NCBI GenBank assembly: GCA_012026785.1
Contig: VEOW01000157.1
Location: 1-48,248, forward strand
Direction of reading: 5' to 3'
Length of the DNA: 48,248 bases
DNA from: Chloroflexota bacterium
GTDB taxonomy: Bacteria; Chloroflexota; Limnocylindria; Limnocylindrales; CSP1-4
Under the pieces are notes generated by a model that made no database searches, was not told the origin of the DNA, and was given only the letters and a program-made list of their open reading frames with translations. Position 1 is the stretch's first letter, and every line of letters begins with the position of its first letter. Made by a program: the position numbers and the translations under genes. This document shows positions 16,332 through 26,212 of this stretch, piece by piece.

Positions 16332-17198
16332 TCAGATCGGTTCGGCGTCGAGGCTTCCTGACCGGCCCACCGCCGGACGCGCCGCGGCCCGAGTCCGCTC
16401 GATGAACCCGATGACGGCGACGGCGAGGACGCCGAGGGCCAGCAGCTGTTCGAACCGCAGTGGACCGATCACCCCCGGGTCGCGCCAGACAAAACCCACG
16501 GCGATCCGCGCCAGGGCCCACAGGCCAAGGGCCACGTACAGCGCCGCTCCGTCACGGTGTGCCAGTGCCTCGAGCCGAGTCGCCATCGCCAGGACGACAA
16601 GGGCCCCTCCCACCGCGAGCGCCTCGTAGACCTGGGCTGGATGGGACGGCAGCGAGGGCGCCAGCGAACCCCACGGGCCAAGGCCCTCGTACGCGGTCGC
16701 CCAGGGCAGGTCGGTCGGTAATCCCTGTCCGGTCGCCCCGAGAACTCCGATGAGCTTGCCGGCACCGAGCACGAACAGCAGCGGCAGCGCGACCGCGTGC
16801 ATCCACCGCCCAACGGGCGCCCCGATGAGACGGCCGATCAAGGCGCCCACGAGCAGCGCCAGGGGCACGGCCAGCGTGAGCGGCAGCGCGCCATGGGTGG
16901 GATCGAGAATCCCCTCCGGATGGGCGCGGTAGTAGTCGAGGTGATCGAGCACGTAGCCGAGCCGTCCGCCTGCGACCGCGGCGGGAATGGCCGCGAAGAC
17001 CATGAGCACGAGATCGCCCGGCCGGAGCCCCGGCGGCGGGACGTACGGGGCGTCCGACGGCGTGATCGAGCCGATCCGCATCGCCAGCAGCAGGCCGAAG
17101 AACAAGACAACGGCGAGCGCCAGCGTCTCGACGCGAATCGAGACCGTCTCGGACAGCCGGATGACAGGATCGAACGAGAGCGTGATGACCGCCGGCAC
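16332..17198 (-). CDS. Divergent prolipoprotein diacylglyceryl transferase homologue (Lgt-like), signature motif altered
   Basis: 288 residues from GTG 17198, seven bases after a TACACT -10 box. About seven membrane helices and Lgt landmarks are visible: PGDLVLMVFAAIPAAVAGGRLGYV, LPTDLPW..Y and HPAQVYEALAVGG. The canonical RxGNFxNxExYG signature, present in the second Lgt homologue of this window (34045-34971), is replaced by GKLIGVLGATGQG, losing the conserved Arg, Asn and Glu. The usual HGG loop is THGALP. It may be inactive, use another substrate, or transfer a different lipid; it should not be called lgt without testing. Confidence 0.7.
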   Translation of the reverse strand: MPAVITLSFDPVIRLSETVSIRVETLALAVVLFFGLLLAMRIGSITPSDAPYVPPPGLRPGDLVLMVFAAIPAAVAGGRLGYVLDHLDYYRAHPEGILDPTHGALPLTLAVPLALLVGALIGRLIGAPVGRWMHAVALPLLFVLGAGKLIGVLGATGQGLPTDLPWATAYEGLGPWGSLAPSLPSHPAQVYEALAVGGALVVLAMATRLEALAHRDGAALYVALGLWALARIAVGFVWRDPGVIGPLRFEQLLALGVLAVAVIGFIERTRAAARPAVGRSGSLDAEPI

Positions 17199-17205
17199 GG
17201 ATGCG

Positions 17206-17211
17206 AGTGTA
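17206..17211 (-). promoter_or_regulatory. -10 box TACACT of the Lgt-like gene (leaderless)
   Basis: Reading the minus strand, TACACT is followed by seven bases and then the GTG at 17198, with no ribosome-binding site. The identical hexamer and spacing precede the canonical lgt at 34971. Confidence 0.55.
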
Positions 17212-17230
17212 TGCCCGGCGACGGGCCCCG

Positions 17231-18196
<966 letters not shown>

Positions 18197-18250
18197 CTAT
18201 CCTGTGTCGCGGAGCTGTCCGGGAGGGACGCCCGCGTGGAGGGTCATGTC

Positions 18251-18409
18251 GTGTCGACGAACGTTCCCGTTGCCGCCCTGGTCATCCTGGGCGTCATCCT
18301 CGCCGTGCTGGGGCTCCTGGCCGGCGGCAGCATCGAGCTGACGGTGATCGGCCTGATCGCGATCGCGGCCGGCGGCGGCATTGCCGTCATGGGCTCACGC
18401 CGCAGCTGA
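18251..18409 (+). CDS. Small two-helix hydrophobic protein
   Basis: 52 residues from GTG 18251 (GGAGGG seven bases upstream); GTG 18236, behind GGGAGGG, is an alternative giving five more residues. Almost the whole chain is two hydrophobic helices (VAALVILGVILAVLGLLAGG and LTVIGLIAIAAGGGIAVMG) with a short Arg tail. A TATCCT hexamer at 18197-18202 may be the -10 box. It lies divergent from mdh and convergent with pckA, 13 bases from its stop. No function recognised. Confidence 0.6.
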   Translation: MSTNVPVAALVILGVILAVLGLLAGGSIELTVIGLIAIAAGGGIAVMGSRRS

Positions 18410-18422
18410 CCGCGCATCCGGC

Positions 18423-20090
18423 TCAGCCCTCGCCGGGCGGCGAGACGCGCACCTCGCCGACGTCGTCGGGGCCGATCGGGCCGGCCGCTCGAACCGCGGG
18501 GCTGACGCCGTCGGCGTAGGCCTCGAAGTTCTCGTGGAACATGTGGGCGATCTTGCGGGCGGCCACGTCGTAGGCGTTCGGGTCGGCCCAGGTGTTGCGC
18601 GGGATCAGGACCTCGGCCGGGACGCCCGGCACGGCGGTCGGGATCGCCACCTGGAAGACCGGGTCGAGGACGGTCGGGACGTCGTCGAGCTCACCACCCA
18701 GGGCGGCCCGAACCATGTTCCGGGTGTGGGCGATGTTCATCCGCTGACCGGTCCCGTACGGCCCGCCGGTCCAGCCGGTGTTGACGAGCCAGACGGGCAC
18801 GTCGAACTGCTCGAGGCGATCCATCAGCATCTCGGCGTAGACCCCGGGGTGGCGCGGCAGGAACGGCGCCCCGAAGCCGGCCGAGAACGTCGCGCTCGGC
18901 TCCTTGACGCCGACCTCCGTGCCGGCGAGCTTCGCGGTGTAGCCGCTGATGAAGTGGTAGGCGGCCTGCTCGCGCGTCAGGCGTGAGATCGGCGGCAGGA
19001 CGCCGAACGCGTCGGCCGTCAGGAAGACGACGTTGCGAGGCGTTCCAGCCACGCCGGTCGGGTCGGCGTTGCCGATGTAGTGGAGCGGGTAGGCGCCGCG
19101 GGTGTTCTCGGTGATCGCCTCCGAATCGAGGTCCAGCTCACGGGTCAGCGGGTCGATGTCGACGTTCTCGAGGATCGTCCCGAACCGCTTCGTCGTCGCA
19201 AAGATGTCCGGCTCGTACATCGGCGACAGGCGGATCGTCTTGGCGTAGCAGCCACCCTCGAAGTTGAAGACGTAGTCGCTGCCCCAGCCGTGCTCGTCGT
19301 CGCCGATCAGGCTCCGCAGCGGGTCCGCCGAGAGCGTCGTCTTGCCCGTCCCGGAGAGGCCGAAGAAGACGACCGTATCGCCGGCCTGGCCGACGTTGGT
19401 CGAGGAGTGCATCGGCAGGACGCCCTCGTCGGGCATCAGGTAGTTCATGACCGTGAAGGCCGACTTCTTGATCTCGCCGGCGTACATCGTGCCGACGATG
19501 ATGATCTCCATCCGTTTGAGGTGGACGAGGATGGCGGTCCCCGATCGCGTGCCCTCGGTGTGGGGGTCGGCCTCGAATGAGGGCACGTCGAGGATCGTGA
19601 AGTTCGGCTCGAAGGTGGCGAGCTCGTCGTGGGTCGGGCGCCGGAAGAGGTTGCGCGCGAAGATGCTCGCCCAGGCGGTCTCGGTGTAGACCCGCAGCGA
19701 CCGGCGATGGGTCGGGTGGGCACCGATGAACATGTCCTGGCTGAAGAGGCGCCGCGTCTTGAGGTAGTCGAGGAGGCGCGCCCGGAGGCGGTCGTAGTGC
19801 TCCTCGCTGATCGGGTGGTTGACCTCGCCCCACCAGACCGCGTCCTCGCTCGAGGACTCGCGGACGATGAACTTGTCCTTCGGGGAGCGCCCGGTGTGCG
19901 TCCCGGTTCGAACGACGAGCGGCCCGTCGGCCGCAACGATCCCCTCGCCCTCCCGGATGGCGGCCTCGTACAGGGCGGCCGTCGAGAGGTTGGCCACGAT
20001 CTTGCCGGCCCGGATCCGGGTGGAGGCCCGGGCGGAACGGGTCAGTGGCGGTTCGGACGGGGTCGTCGAGGGGGACGTCGGGACGGACAT
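18423..20090 (-). CDS. pckA: Phosphoenolpyruvate carboxykinase (ATP)
   Basis: 555 residues from ATG 20090 (GGAGACC upstream; the frame also stays open to 20168). It converts oxaloacetate plus ATP to PEP and CO2. Family features are clear: RTGTHTGRSPKDKFIV, GTMYAGEIKKSAFTVMNY, HSSTNVGQAGDTVVFFGLSG with P-loop GLSGTGKTT, kinase-2-like LIGDDEHGW, FNFEGGCYAK and an adenine/metal region near EITENTRG. The first ~30 residues are a poorly conserved Ser/Thr/Pro-rich extension. A TAGGAT hexamer at 20217-20222 (minus strand) is a candidate -10. Confidence 0.95.
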   Translation of the reverse strand: MSVPTSPSTTPSEPPLTRSARASTRIRAGKIVANLSTAALYEAAIREGEGIVAADGPLVVRTGTHTGRSPKDKFIVRESSSEDAVWWGEVNHPISEEHYDRLRARLLDYLKTRRLFSQDMFIGAHPTHRRSLRVYTETAWASIFARNLFRRPTHDELATFEPNFTILDVPSFEADPHTEGTRSGTAILVHLKRMEIIIVGTMYAGEIKKSAFTVMNYLMPDEGVLPMHSSTNVGQAGDTVVFFGLSGTGKTTLSADPLRSLIGDDEHGWGSDYVFNFEGGCYAKTIRLSPMYEPDIFATTKRFGTILENVDIDPLTRELDLDSEAITENTRGAYPLHYIGNADPTGVAGTPRNVVFLTADAFGVLPPISRLTREQAAYHFISGYTAKLAGTEVGVKEPSATFSAGFGAPFLPRHPGVYAEMLMDRLEQFDVPVWLVNTGWTGGPYGTGQRMNIAHTRNMVRAALGGELDDVPTVLDPVFQVAIPTAVPGVPAEVLIPRNTWADPNAYDVAARKIAHMFHENFEAYADGVSPAVRAAGPIGPDDVGEVRVSPPGEG

Positions 20091-20166
20091 GTCGGCTCGG
20101 TCTCCTGCTGCGGTCGGTCCCGGGGCCACCGGGCGCCGCGCTTTCGATCGACCGGCCGCGCGTGAC

Positions 20167-20184
20167 ATCGAGCGTGCGCTCGAT
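20167..20184. promoter_or_regulatory. 18-bp palindrome upstream of pckA
   Basis: ATCGAGCG-TG-CGCTCGAT is a perfect inverted repeat with a two-base centre, about 77 bases upstream of the pckA ATG and just downstream of the candidate -10. This is a position suited to an operator or a 5'-leader hairpin. No regulator is recognised. Confidence 0.4.
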
Positions 20185-20325
20185 GGAGTCGGCTTCCGCA
20201 GTCGCGCTTTCGGGCCATCCTACCACCCGACTCCAAGCCGATCGACGGGCCAAAGGTCACCTTCGGATTGCACCGGCATGTCGAGACCGTGTCGGGATGA
20301 CCACGCCGGAGGGCGGGGCCAGCCC

Positions 20326-20540
20326 CGACGTAGCCGACATCACAATTGAGTTGAACGGCAATCGCCGTATCGCTGCGGTAGCGGCTGTCCCGGCGTCGGG
20401 GCCGACACGATTCGAGCCAGAACCACGCTCGACGCGATCGTCTCCCTTCGCCACCGCGTTCGTTCGATGGGCAGCCGATCGATGGACGTCGCCGCTACGG
20501 CGTGGCCTGTTCAACTCAGTTGGCAATGTGGACAGGTCGC
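20326..20540. repeat. IR-bounded intergenic element E1
   Basis: CAATTGAGTTGAAC at 20343-20356 and GTTCAACTCAGTTG at 20509-20522 are inverted copies with 13 of 14 matches. Weaker similarity continues outward (CGACATCA versus the complement of AATGTGGAC). The ~150 bases between hold no convincing gene. The element fills most of the gap between pckA and the cystathionine synthase/lyase gene. Its ends match those of E2-E4; its interior does not clearly match theirs. Confidence 0.75.
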
Positions 20541-20558
20541 GGCCCCCGACGCTCGAGG

Positions 20559-21779
20559 TCAGGCTCGGTCGAGGGCCTCACGCAGGTCGGCGATGAGGTC
20601 GTCGGCGGCTTCGATGCCAACGGAGAGCCGGATGAGGGCCTCGGGAACCTCGAGCGGCGAGCCGGCGACGGAGGCGTGGGTCATCACGGCCGGGAGCTCG
20701 ATCAGCGACTCGCCGCCGCCCAGGGATTCGGCCAGGGTGAAGATCCGGACCGATTCGCAGATCGACTCGGCGCGAGCCCGGGCACTCCTGCCGCCACGGG
20801 GCGCCGGCACGAACGAGACCATGCCGCCGCCTCGGGCGCCCATCTGGCTAGCCGCGGCCGCGGCCTGCGGGTGGGCATGAAGCCCATCAGCCAGCCCCGG
20901 GTATGACAGCCACTCGACGTCCTCGCGTCCGGCGAGGAACTCGGCGACGGCGTGAGCGTTCGAACAGTGGCGTTCCACCCGCAGCGCGAGGGTCCGCAGG
21001 CCTCGAAGGGCCAGGAAGCAGTCGAACGGGCCCGGCACGGCGCCGGCGGCGTTCTGCAGGAAGCGCAGTCGCTCGGCCAAGGCGGAGTCGCGCGTCACGG
21101 CGACCCCGATGACCGTGTCGCTGTGGCCGGCGAGGTACTTCGTTCCCGAGTGGAACACGACGTCCGCGCCGAGATCGAGGGGCCGCTGCAGGACCGGGGT
21201 GGCAAAGGTGTTGTCGACGACCACGAAGGGACGCGGCCCGCTCCCGTACCGCTCCCCCGCCGTCGCCGCCACCGCGGCGATGTCGACGACCTTGAGGAGC
21301 GGGTTCGTGGGCGTTTCCAGCCAGACCAGCCGCGTGTGCTCGGACAGCGCCTCCCACAGCCGATCCGTCCCACCGGCGAGGTCGACGTACGCCGTCCGCA
21401 CGCCGGCGCCGGACCGGCGGACCCGTTCGAGGTACCGGAACGTCCCGCCATAGACGTCGTCGCCCACGACGATCTCGTCGTCCGGACCGGCGAGCTCGGC
21501 GAGTGCGGCCGTGACCGCCGAGCCCGACGCGAAGGCGATTCCCTCCCCGCCCCCCTCGCGCGCGGCGACCGCGCGTTCGAACCGTTCGCGGGTCGGGTTC
21601 TGCGAACGCGAGTACTCGTAGCCGCGGCGTGGCCGCCCCACGCCATCCTGGCGGAACGTCGCGGTCTGGTAGATCGGCGGCGCGACAGCGCCGGTCAATT
21701 CGTCCGGCTCCTGGCCGGCATGGACGGCCAGGGTGTCGATCGCGAGGTCGGGTCGCGGGTCCGTTCGATCGTCGTGCAC
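20559..21779 (-). CDS. Cystathionine gamma-synthase / gamma-lyase family PLP enzyme
   Basis: 406 residues from GTG 21779. A Cys/Met-metabolism PLP enzyme: YEYSRSQNPTRERFE, FASGSAVTAAL, ETPTNPLLKVVDI, VVVDNTFATPVLQRPL and the PLP Lys ~214 in FHSGTKYLAGHSD. The C-terminal ESLGGGESLIELPAVMTHAS is typical. Sequence alone does not separate synthase, gamma-lyase and homocysteine-forming activities. A cystathionine beta-synthase at 31690-33117 makes reverse transsulfuration (methionine to cysteine) the most economical reading. It stands alone next to element E1. Confidence 0.88.
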   Translation of the reverse strand: MHDDRTDPRPDLAIDTLAVHAGQEPDELTGAVAPPIYQTATFRQDGVGRPRRGYEYSRSQNPTRERFERAVAAREGGGEGIAFASGSAVTAALAELAGPDDEIVVGDDVYGGTFRYLERVRRSGAGVRTAYVDLAGGTDRLWEALSEHTRLVWLETPTNPLLKVVDIAAVAATAGERYGSGPRPFVVVDNTFATPVLQRPLDLGADVVFHSGTKYLAGHSDTVIGVAVTRDSALAERLRFLQNAAGAVPGPFDCFLALRGLRTLALRVERHCSNAHAVAEFLAGREDVEWLSYPGLADGLHAHPQAAAAASQMGARGGGMVSFVPAPRGGRSARARAESICESVRIFTLAESLGGGESLIELPAVMTHASVAGSPLEVPEALIRLSVGIEAADDLIADLREALDRA

Positions 21780-21895
21780 GGCGCCATCATCGCAGCCCGG
21801 GAGGCGCGGCGAACGCCGAGAGCCGGCACGGTGCTACCTTCCGAGCGCACGTTTCGGGCGGACGTCTCGCCCGACCCAGGGAAGGAAGAGCATCG

Positions 21896-22930
21896 GTGTT
21901 TGCCGATCGACTGCGCGTCTGGAAGACCGCCTACAACACCGCGAACCTGCCGGCGGGCATGACCACGCCGCCCGACGCGATCTCGAAGTGGATCGTCATC
22001 ACCCGGGCCGCCGTCTTCTCGATGACCGCGACCTCGGGCCTGATCGGCGGTCTGCTGGCGGTGGGTGCCGAGCGCCTCCTCGGCGGCTTCAGCGTCGACT
22101 ACGGGCTCCTGGCCCTGGCTGTGGTCGGGCTCGTCGTGGCCCACGCCGCCAACAACATGATCAACGACTACTTCGATCTCGAAGGCGGCGTCGACACCGA
22201 CGACTACGTGCGGGCCCAGTACGCGCCGCACCCGATCCTCGCCGGCTGGGTCACCAAGCGCCAGCTGGGCGCCGCGATCCTGGTCGCCAACGCCATCGAT
22301 CTCGCGATCCTGCTGGTCCTGATGAGCCAGCGCGGGCCACTCGTGGCCGCCTTCGCCCTGGCCGGACTGTTCGTCAGCGTGTTCTACGTCGCCCCGCCGA
22401 TCCGGCTCAAGCACATCGGCCTCGGCGAGCCGGGCGTATTCGTCGTCTGGGGGCCGCTGATGGTCGGTGGCACGTTCTTCGTCGCGACCGGCCAGCTGCC
22501 CGGCTGGGTCTGGATCGCCTCGCTGCCGTACGCGATCCTCGTCACGACGGTCCTGTTCGGCAAGCACATCGACAAGATCGAGGCCGACCGCAAGAAGGGC
22601 GTCCGGACGATGCCCGTGCTGCTCGGCGAGCGGAACGCCCGCTTCGTGGCGCAGGTCCTGATGATCGCCTTCTACCCGATCGTCCTGGGCGCGGCGGTCG
22701 TCGGCTGGATCGGGCCCTGGGTGGCGCTCGTCGTCCTCGGCATCCCGCGGCTGGTGCAGGTCCTGCGGGTCTTCGCGAAGCCGAAGCCGGAGGTCGAGCC
22801 GTTCAGCTACGTCGGTTGGCCGCTGTGGTTCGTCGGCCAGGCCTTCGTCCACACCCGGCGCGCCGGCGCGCTGCTGATCCTGGGGCTGCTGCTCAACGCG
22901 TTCCTGCCGGTTCGGCTCCCGTGGCTCTAG
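21896..22930 (+). CDS. UbiA-family prenyltransferase (MenA-like)
   Basis: 344 residues from GTG 21896 with GGAAGGAAG upstream. The integral membrane protein has about eight helices. The two Asp-rich Mg-diphosphate sites are present: NNMINDYFDLEGGVDTDD (~86-102) and GKHIDKIEADRKKGVRTMPV. The second site plus LLGERNAR is like 1,4-dihydroxy-2-naphthoate polyprenyltransferases, so menaquinone synthesis is the best guess; other aromatic acceptors are possible. It is divergent from the cystathionine enzyme and convergent with the PhoB-type regulator, 22 bases apart. Confidence 0.85.
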   Translation: MFADRLRVWKTAYNTANLPAGMTTPPDAISKWIVITRAAVFSMTATSGLIGGLLAVGAERLLGGFSVDYGLLALAVVGLVVAHAANNMINDYFDLEGGVDTDDYVRAQYAPHPILAGWVTKRQLGAAILVANAIDLAILLVLMSQRGPLVAAFALAGLFVSVFYVAPPIRLKHIGLGEPGVFVVWGPLMVGGTFFVATGQLPGWVWIASLPYAILVTTVLFGKHIDKIEADRKKGVRTMPVLLGERNARFVAQVLMIAFYPIVLGAAVVGWIGPWVALVVLGIPRLVQVLRVFAKPKPEVEPFSYVGWPLWFVGQAFVHTRRAGALLILGLLLNAFLPVRLPWL

Positions 22931-22952
22931 CCTTCGGCAACGGCCGCCGGCG

Positions 22953-23648
22953 TCAGCGCGGCGCCAGGAAGCGATAGCCGAGGCGACGCTCGGTCTGGAT
23001 GTAGCGCGGGTGCTCGGGGTCGTCGCCGAGCTTCTCACGCAGCCGTCGGATGTAGACCCTGACGTAGTCCGTCTCGTCGATGTACTCGCGACCCCAGACC
23101 TTCGCGAGGAGCGTGCCGTGCTGGAGCACGTGGCCGGCATTGCGGACCAGGTGGTAGAGCAGCTTGTACTCCGTCGGGGTGAGCTCGACGCGCTCGCCGC
23201 GGAGGCGGACCTCCTGGCGGGCGAAGTCGACCTCGAGATCCCCTGACCGGAACGACGGCGATCGGCTGGCCGGCGGCGGCATGTCGTGGCGGCGCAGGAC
23301 CGCTCGGACCCGGGCCATGAGCTCGAGGTGGTTGAACGGCTTCGTCACGTAATCGTCGGCCCCGAGCTCGAGGCCCTTGACCTTGTCCATCGCGTCGTCG
23401 CGGGCCGTCAGCATGACGACCGGCACGTCCGAGAACTGGCGGAGCTCGCGGAGGACCTCGAAGCCATCGCGGTCCGGGAGCCCGATGTCGAGCAGGATGA
23501 TGTCGGGCGATTCCCGTTCGACGACGTCGAGGGCCTCGTCGGCGCTGGCGGCCGACAGGACCTCGACCTCCCGCCACTGCAGGGTCAGGCCGAGGGCGAC
23601 CGATTCGACGAGATCCGGCTCGTCGTCCACCACGAGGATCCGCATCAT
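22953..23648 (-). CDS. OmpR/PhoB-family response regulator (KdpE-like)
   Basis: 231 residues from ATG 23648, which overlaps the kinase stop by four bases (ATGA). Receiver: VVDDEP, Asp54 in IILLDIGLPDRDG, Thr in VVMLTARDD and Lys in DDYVTKPF. The winged-helix effector (~130-228) has ELTPTEYKLLYHLVRNAG, VWGREYIDETDYVRVYIRRL and RRLGYRFL. It is the cognate partner of the kinase next door; its targets are not evident from the sequence. Confidence 0.93.
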   Translation of the reverse strand: MMRILVVDDEPDLVESVALGLTLQWREVEVLSAASADEALDVVERESPDIILLDIGLPDRDGFEVLRELRQFSDVPVVMLTARDDAMDKVKGLELGADDYVTKPFNHLELMARVRAVLRRHDMPPPASRSPSFRSGDLEVDFARQEVRLRGERVELTPTEYKLLYHLVRNAGHVLQHGTLLAKVWGREYIDETDYVRVYIRRLREKLGDDPEHPRYIQTERRLGYRFLAPR

Positions 23649-24706
23649 GGCTCGTCGGCCTCGGGGCCCGAAGTCGGCACGACCAGGGCGAAGGTGCTGC
23701 CCACGGCGACGCGGCTCCGCACCTCGATCGTGCCGCCGTGGGCCTGCGCGATCGCGAGCGCCGTGGGCAGTCCGAGGCCGACACCCTCCTGGGCCGAGGG
23801 GCGATCGTTGCGGCCGACGAAGAAGCGCTCGAAGAGGCGCGCCTGGTCCGGCTCGCTGATCCCCGGCCCCTCGTCCGCCACGACCCACGCCGTGTGCTCC
23901 CCGCGCGCCTCGACGCGAAGGATGATCCGGCTCCGGTCCGGCGAGAACTTTTGGGCGTTCGAGACAAGATTGAGGAGCGCCTGCTCCAGGCGCCGGCGAT
24001 CGCCGTAGACCGCGTGCTCGCGAGAAACGGTCGCCTCCAGCTCGAGCTCCTGACCCCGCTTGGCGGCCAGCGGGGCGATCATCGCCATCACGGCTTCGGC
24101 GAGCTCGACGGCCCGGAAGCGGCGGGTCTGCAGGGCCACGCTCCCGGCCCGGAAGCGTGTCAGGTCGAGGATGTCATCGATGAGCCGCTGCATCCGGTCG
24201 GCGTTCCGCTCGATCGAATCCAGCAGCGCCCGGCGCTGCTCGTCGGTCGGATGGGCCCGGGGTTCGAGGAGCAGGCCGACGCTGGTTCGGACGGCCGTCA
24301 GGGGCGTTCGAAGCTCGTGGGCGATCGTCGAGAGGAGGTCGGATCGAAGGCGTTCGAGCTCCTCGAGCGACACCGCCGGCTGGCCGTTGGCACTGGCAAC
24401 GGCAAGCCGCGCGCCGAGCGAGGTCGTCACGTAGCGGGGCCCCGACGGGTCGCGACGCAGCACCCGGACGAGGCCCAGCTCGGCGAGCCGGCCCAGGAGT
24501 CGCTCGGCCACCCCCGGGAGGAGCGACGCCCCGGCGCGGCGAGCGCGATCCTCCAGGTCGGCGGCGGTGCCGGAGGGCGGGATCAGCCCGAGCGCCGCGT
24601 GGAGCAGCGGCGCGGGGGCGACCGCCGCCTGGGCCTCGGATTCGGCGACCGCGGGGCCGGCGGTGCGCGGGGCTTCCGCAAGACGATCGATGGTTGGTCG
24701 GTTCAT
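23645..24706 (-). CDS. Soluble sensor histidine kinase with an N-terminal winged-helix-like domain
   Basis: 353 residues from ATG 24706. It has no membrane helix. A HisKA domain (phospho-His ~130 in LLSTIAHELRTPLTAV) and a HATPase domain (NLVSNAQKFSPDRS, VVADEGPGISEPDQARLFERFF, GVGLGLPTALAIAQAHGG) are complete. The first ~100 residues have the pattern LLGRLAELGLVRVLRRDPSGPRYVTTSLG, resembling the recognition helix and wing of MarR/ArsR-like winged helices. This would be an unusual sensor input that might bind DNA or a ligand. A short unstructured Ala-rich tail precedes it. Confidence 0.85.
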   Translation of the reverse strand: MNRPTIDRLAEAPRTAGPAVAESEAQAAVAPAPLLHAALGLIPPSGTAADLEDRARRAGASLLPGVAERLLGRLAELGLVRVLRRDPSGPRYVTTSLGARLAVASANGQPAVSLEELERLRSDLLSTIAHELRTPLTAVRTSVGLLLEPRAHPTDEQRRALLDSIERNADRMQRLIDDILDLTRFRAGSVALQTRRFRAVELAEAVMAMIAPLAAKRGQELELEATVSREHAVYGDRRRLEQALLNLVSNAQKFSPDRSRIILRVEARGEHTAWVVADEGPGISEPDQARLFERFFVGRNDRPSAQEGVGLGLPTALAIAQAHGGTIEVRSRVAVGSTFALVVPTSGPEADEP

Positions 24707-24841
24707 TGGCCTGCAGCGACGAGCATACGGTTCGCCGTGCACGGCCGGGGAAACGGGCATGAACGACACGTGAACGAGCGGCGGCGAATATTGAGGCCCC
24801 GTTCACCGCGGTTCCCGGGCCCGTATCGGGGCATGTCCGAG

Positions 24842-24871
24842 CCTGTGGTGACACACGCGACCCACCACAGG
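24842..24871 (+). promoter_or_regulatory. Hairpin adjoining the gdhA ribosome-binding site
   Basis: CCTGTGGTG (24842-24850) and CACCACAGG (24863-24871) form a perfect 9-bp stem with a 12-base loop. The 3' arm runs into GGAGCAGG, 14-15 bases before the gdhA ATG, so folding could affect translation. Upstream, GTGAAC (24770) and GTTCAC (24801) form a further inverted pair around GAATATT. No known riboswitch is recognised. Confidence 0.5.
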
Positions 24872-24885
24872 AGCAGGCCAAGGAC

Positions 24886-26175
24886 ATGATCCAGCAACCG
24901 ATCCAGGCCGCGTCGCCGGCGGCGGCGACTCCCGGCCAGCGCGCCGTGGCGGCGGCCGTGGCGCAACTCGATGCCGCCGCCGAGTACCTCCAGCTGGATG
25001 GCGACCTGCGGGCGATCCTCCGATCGCCGCAGCGCGAGCTGATCGTCCGATTCCCGGTCAAGATGGACGACGGCTCCGTTCGGGTCTTCACCGGCTATCG
25101 CGTCCAGCACAACACGGCCCGCGGGCCCGCCAAGGGCGGCCTTCGATTCCATCCCCAGACCGACCTCGACGATGTTCGGGCGCTGGCGATGTGGATGACC
25201 TGGAAGTGCGCCCTGATGAACGTGCCCTTCGGCGGCGCGAAGGGCGGGGTGACCTGCGATCCGCGGGACCTGAGCGCCCGCGAGCTCGAAGGGGTCACGC
25301 GGCGATTCGCGACGGAGCTGAGCCCGATCGTCGGGCCCGACTCGGACATCCCGGCACCGGACGTCGGCACGAACGCCCAGGTCATGGCCTGGTTCATGGA
25401 CACGCTGTCGATGCACGCCGGCTACTCCATTCCCGGCGTGGTGACCGGCAAGCCGCTCTCGATCGGCGGCTCGGCCGGTCGGGCCGATGCGACCGGCCAG
25501 GGCGTGCTCTACACGATCGAGGACGCCGCGCGCCGGATCGGACTTGACCTGGCCAACGCGACTGTCGCCGTCCAGGGCTTCGGCAACGTCGGCGAGGCGG
25601 CCGCCCGGCTGCTCCACGAAACCGGCGCCCGGATCGTCGCGGTCACCGACATCGGCGGAGGCGTCGAACGGCCCGAGGGCCTCGACGGCGCCGTCCTGGC
25701 CCGCTACCTCCAGGAGCACGGCACCATCGCCGGCGCGCCCGGCACCCGCCCGATCGACAACGAGCGGCTGTTCGGCCTCGACGTCGACGTGCTCGTCCTC
25801 GCCGCGCTGGAGGGCCAGATCACCGACGCCAACGCCGGCAACGTCCGAGCGCGCATCCTGGCCGAGGCCGCCAACGGTCCCACCGATCCCTCGGCCGACC
25901 CGATCCTCGCCTCGCGGGGCGTGACGGTCATCCCCGACATCCTGTGCAACGCCGGGGGCGTGATCGTCAGCTACTTCGAGTGGACCCAGAACCGCGCGGC
26001 CTTCTCCTGGAGCCGAGAGGAGGTCAACGACCGCCTTCGCCGGCAGATCCTGACCGCCGCCGACCAGGTCTGGCAGCGGGCCGCGTCCGAGCGGATCCCG
26101 CCCCGCCTGGCCGCTCACTCCCTGGCCGTCGAGCGTGTCGCCGACGCCACCCGACTCCGCGGCCTCTACCCCTAG
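24886..26175 (+). CDS. gdhA: Glutamate dehydrogenase
   Basis: 429 residues from ATG 24886. It interconverts glutamate and 2-oxoglutarate plus ammonia. The N-terminal substrate domain shows GYRVQHNTARGPAKGGLRFHP, WMTWKCALMNVPFGGAKGGV and DIPAPDVGTNAQVMAWFMD. The Rossmann domain has VAVQGFGNVGEAAARLL and VTDIGGGV, and the end has EAANGPT and IPDILCNAGGVIVSYFEW. Length and motifs fit the hexameric catabolic-type enzymes. Together with the Aap amino-acid importer on the opposite strand it marks a nitrogen/amino-acid catabolic region. Confidence 0.95.
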   Translation: MIQQPIQAASPAAATPGQRAVAAAVAQLDAAAEYLQLDGDLRAILRSPQRELIVRFPVKMDDGSVRVFTGYRVQHNTARGPAKGGLRFHPQTDLDDVRALAMWMTWKCALMNVPFGGAKGGVTCDPRDLSARELEGVTRRFATELSPIVGPDSDIPAPDVGTNAQVMAWFMDTLSMHAGYSIPGVVTGKPLSIGGSAGRADATGQGVLYTIEDAARRIGLDLANATVAVQGFGNVGEAAARLLHETGARIVAVTDIGGGVERPEGLDGAVLARYLQEHGTIAGAPGTRPIDNERLFGLDVDVLVLAALEGQITDANAGNVRARILAEAANGPTDPSADPILASRGVTVIPDILCNAGGVIVSYFEWTQNRAAFSWSREEVNDRLRRQILTAADQVWQRAASERIPPRLAAHSLAVERVADATRLRGLYP

Positions 26176-26212
26176 TCACCGTTCAGCTCGTCATTCAGAG
26201 GAGAAACCTGGA

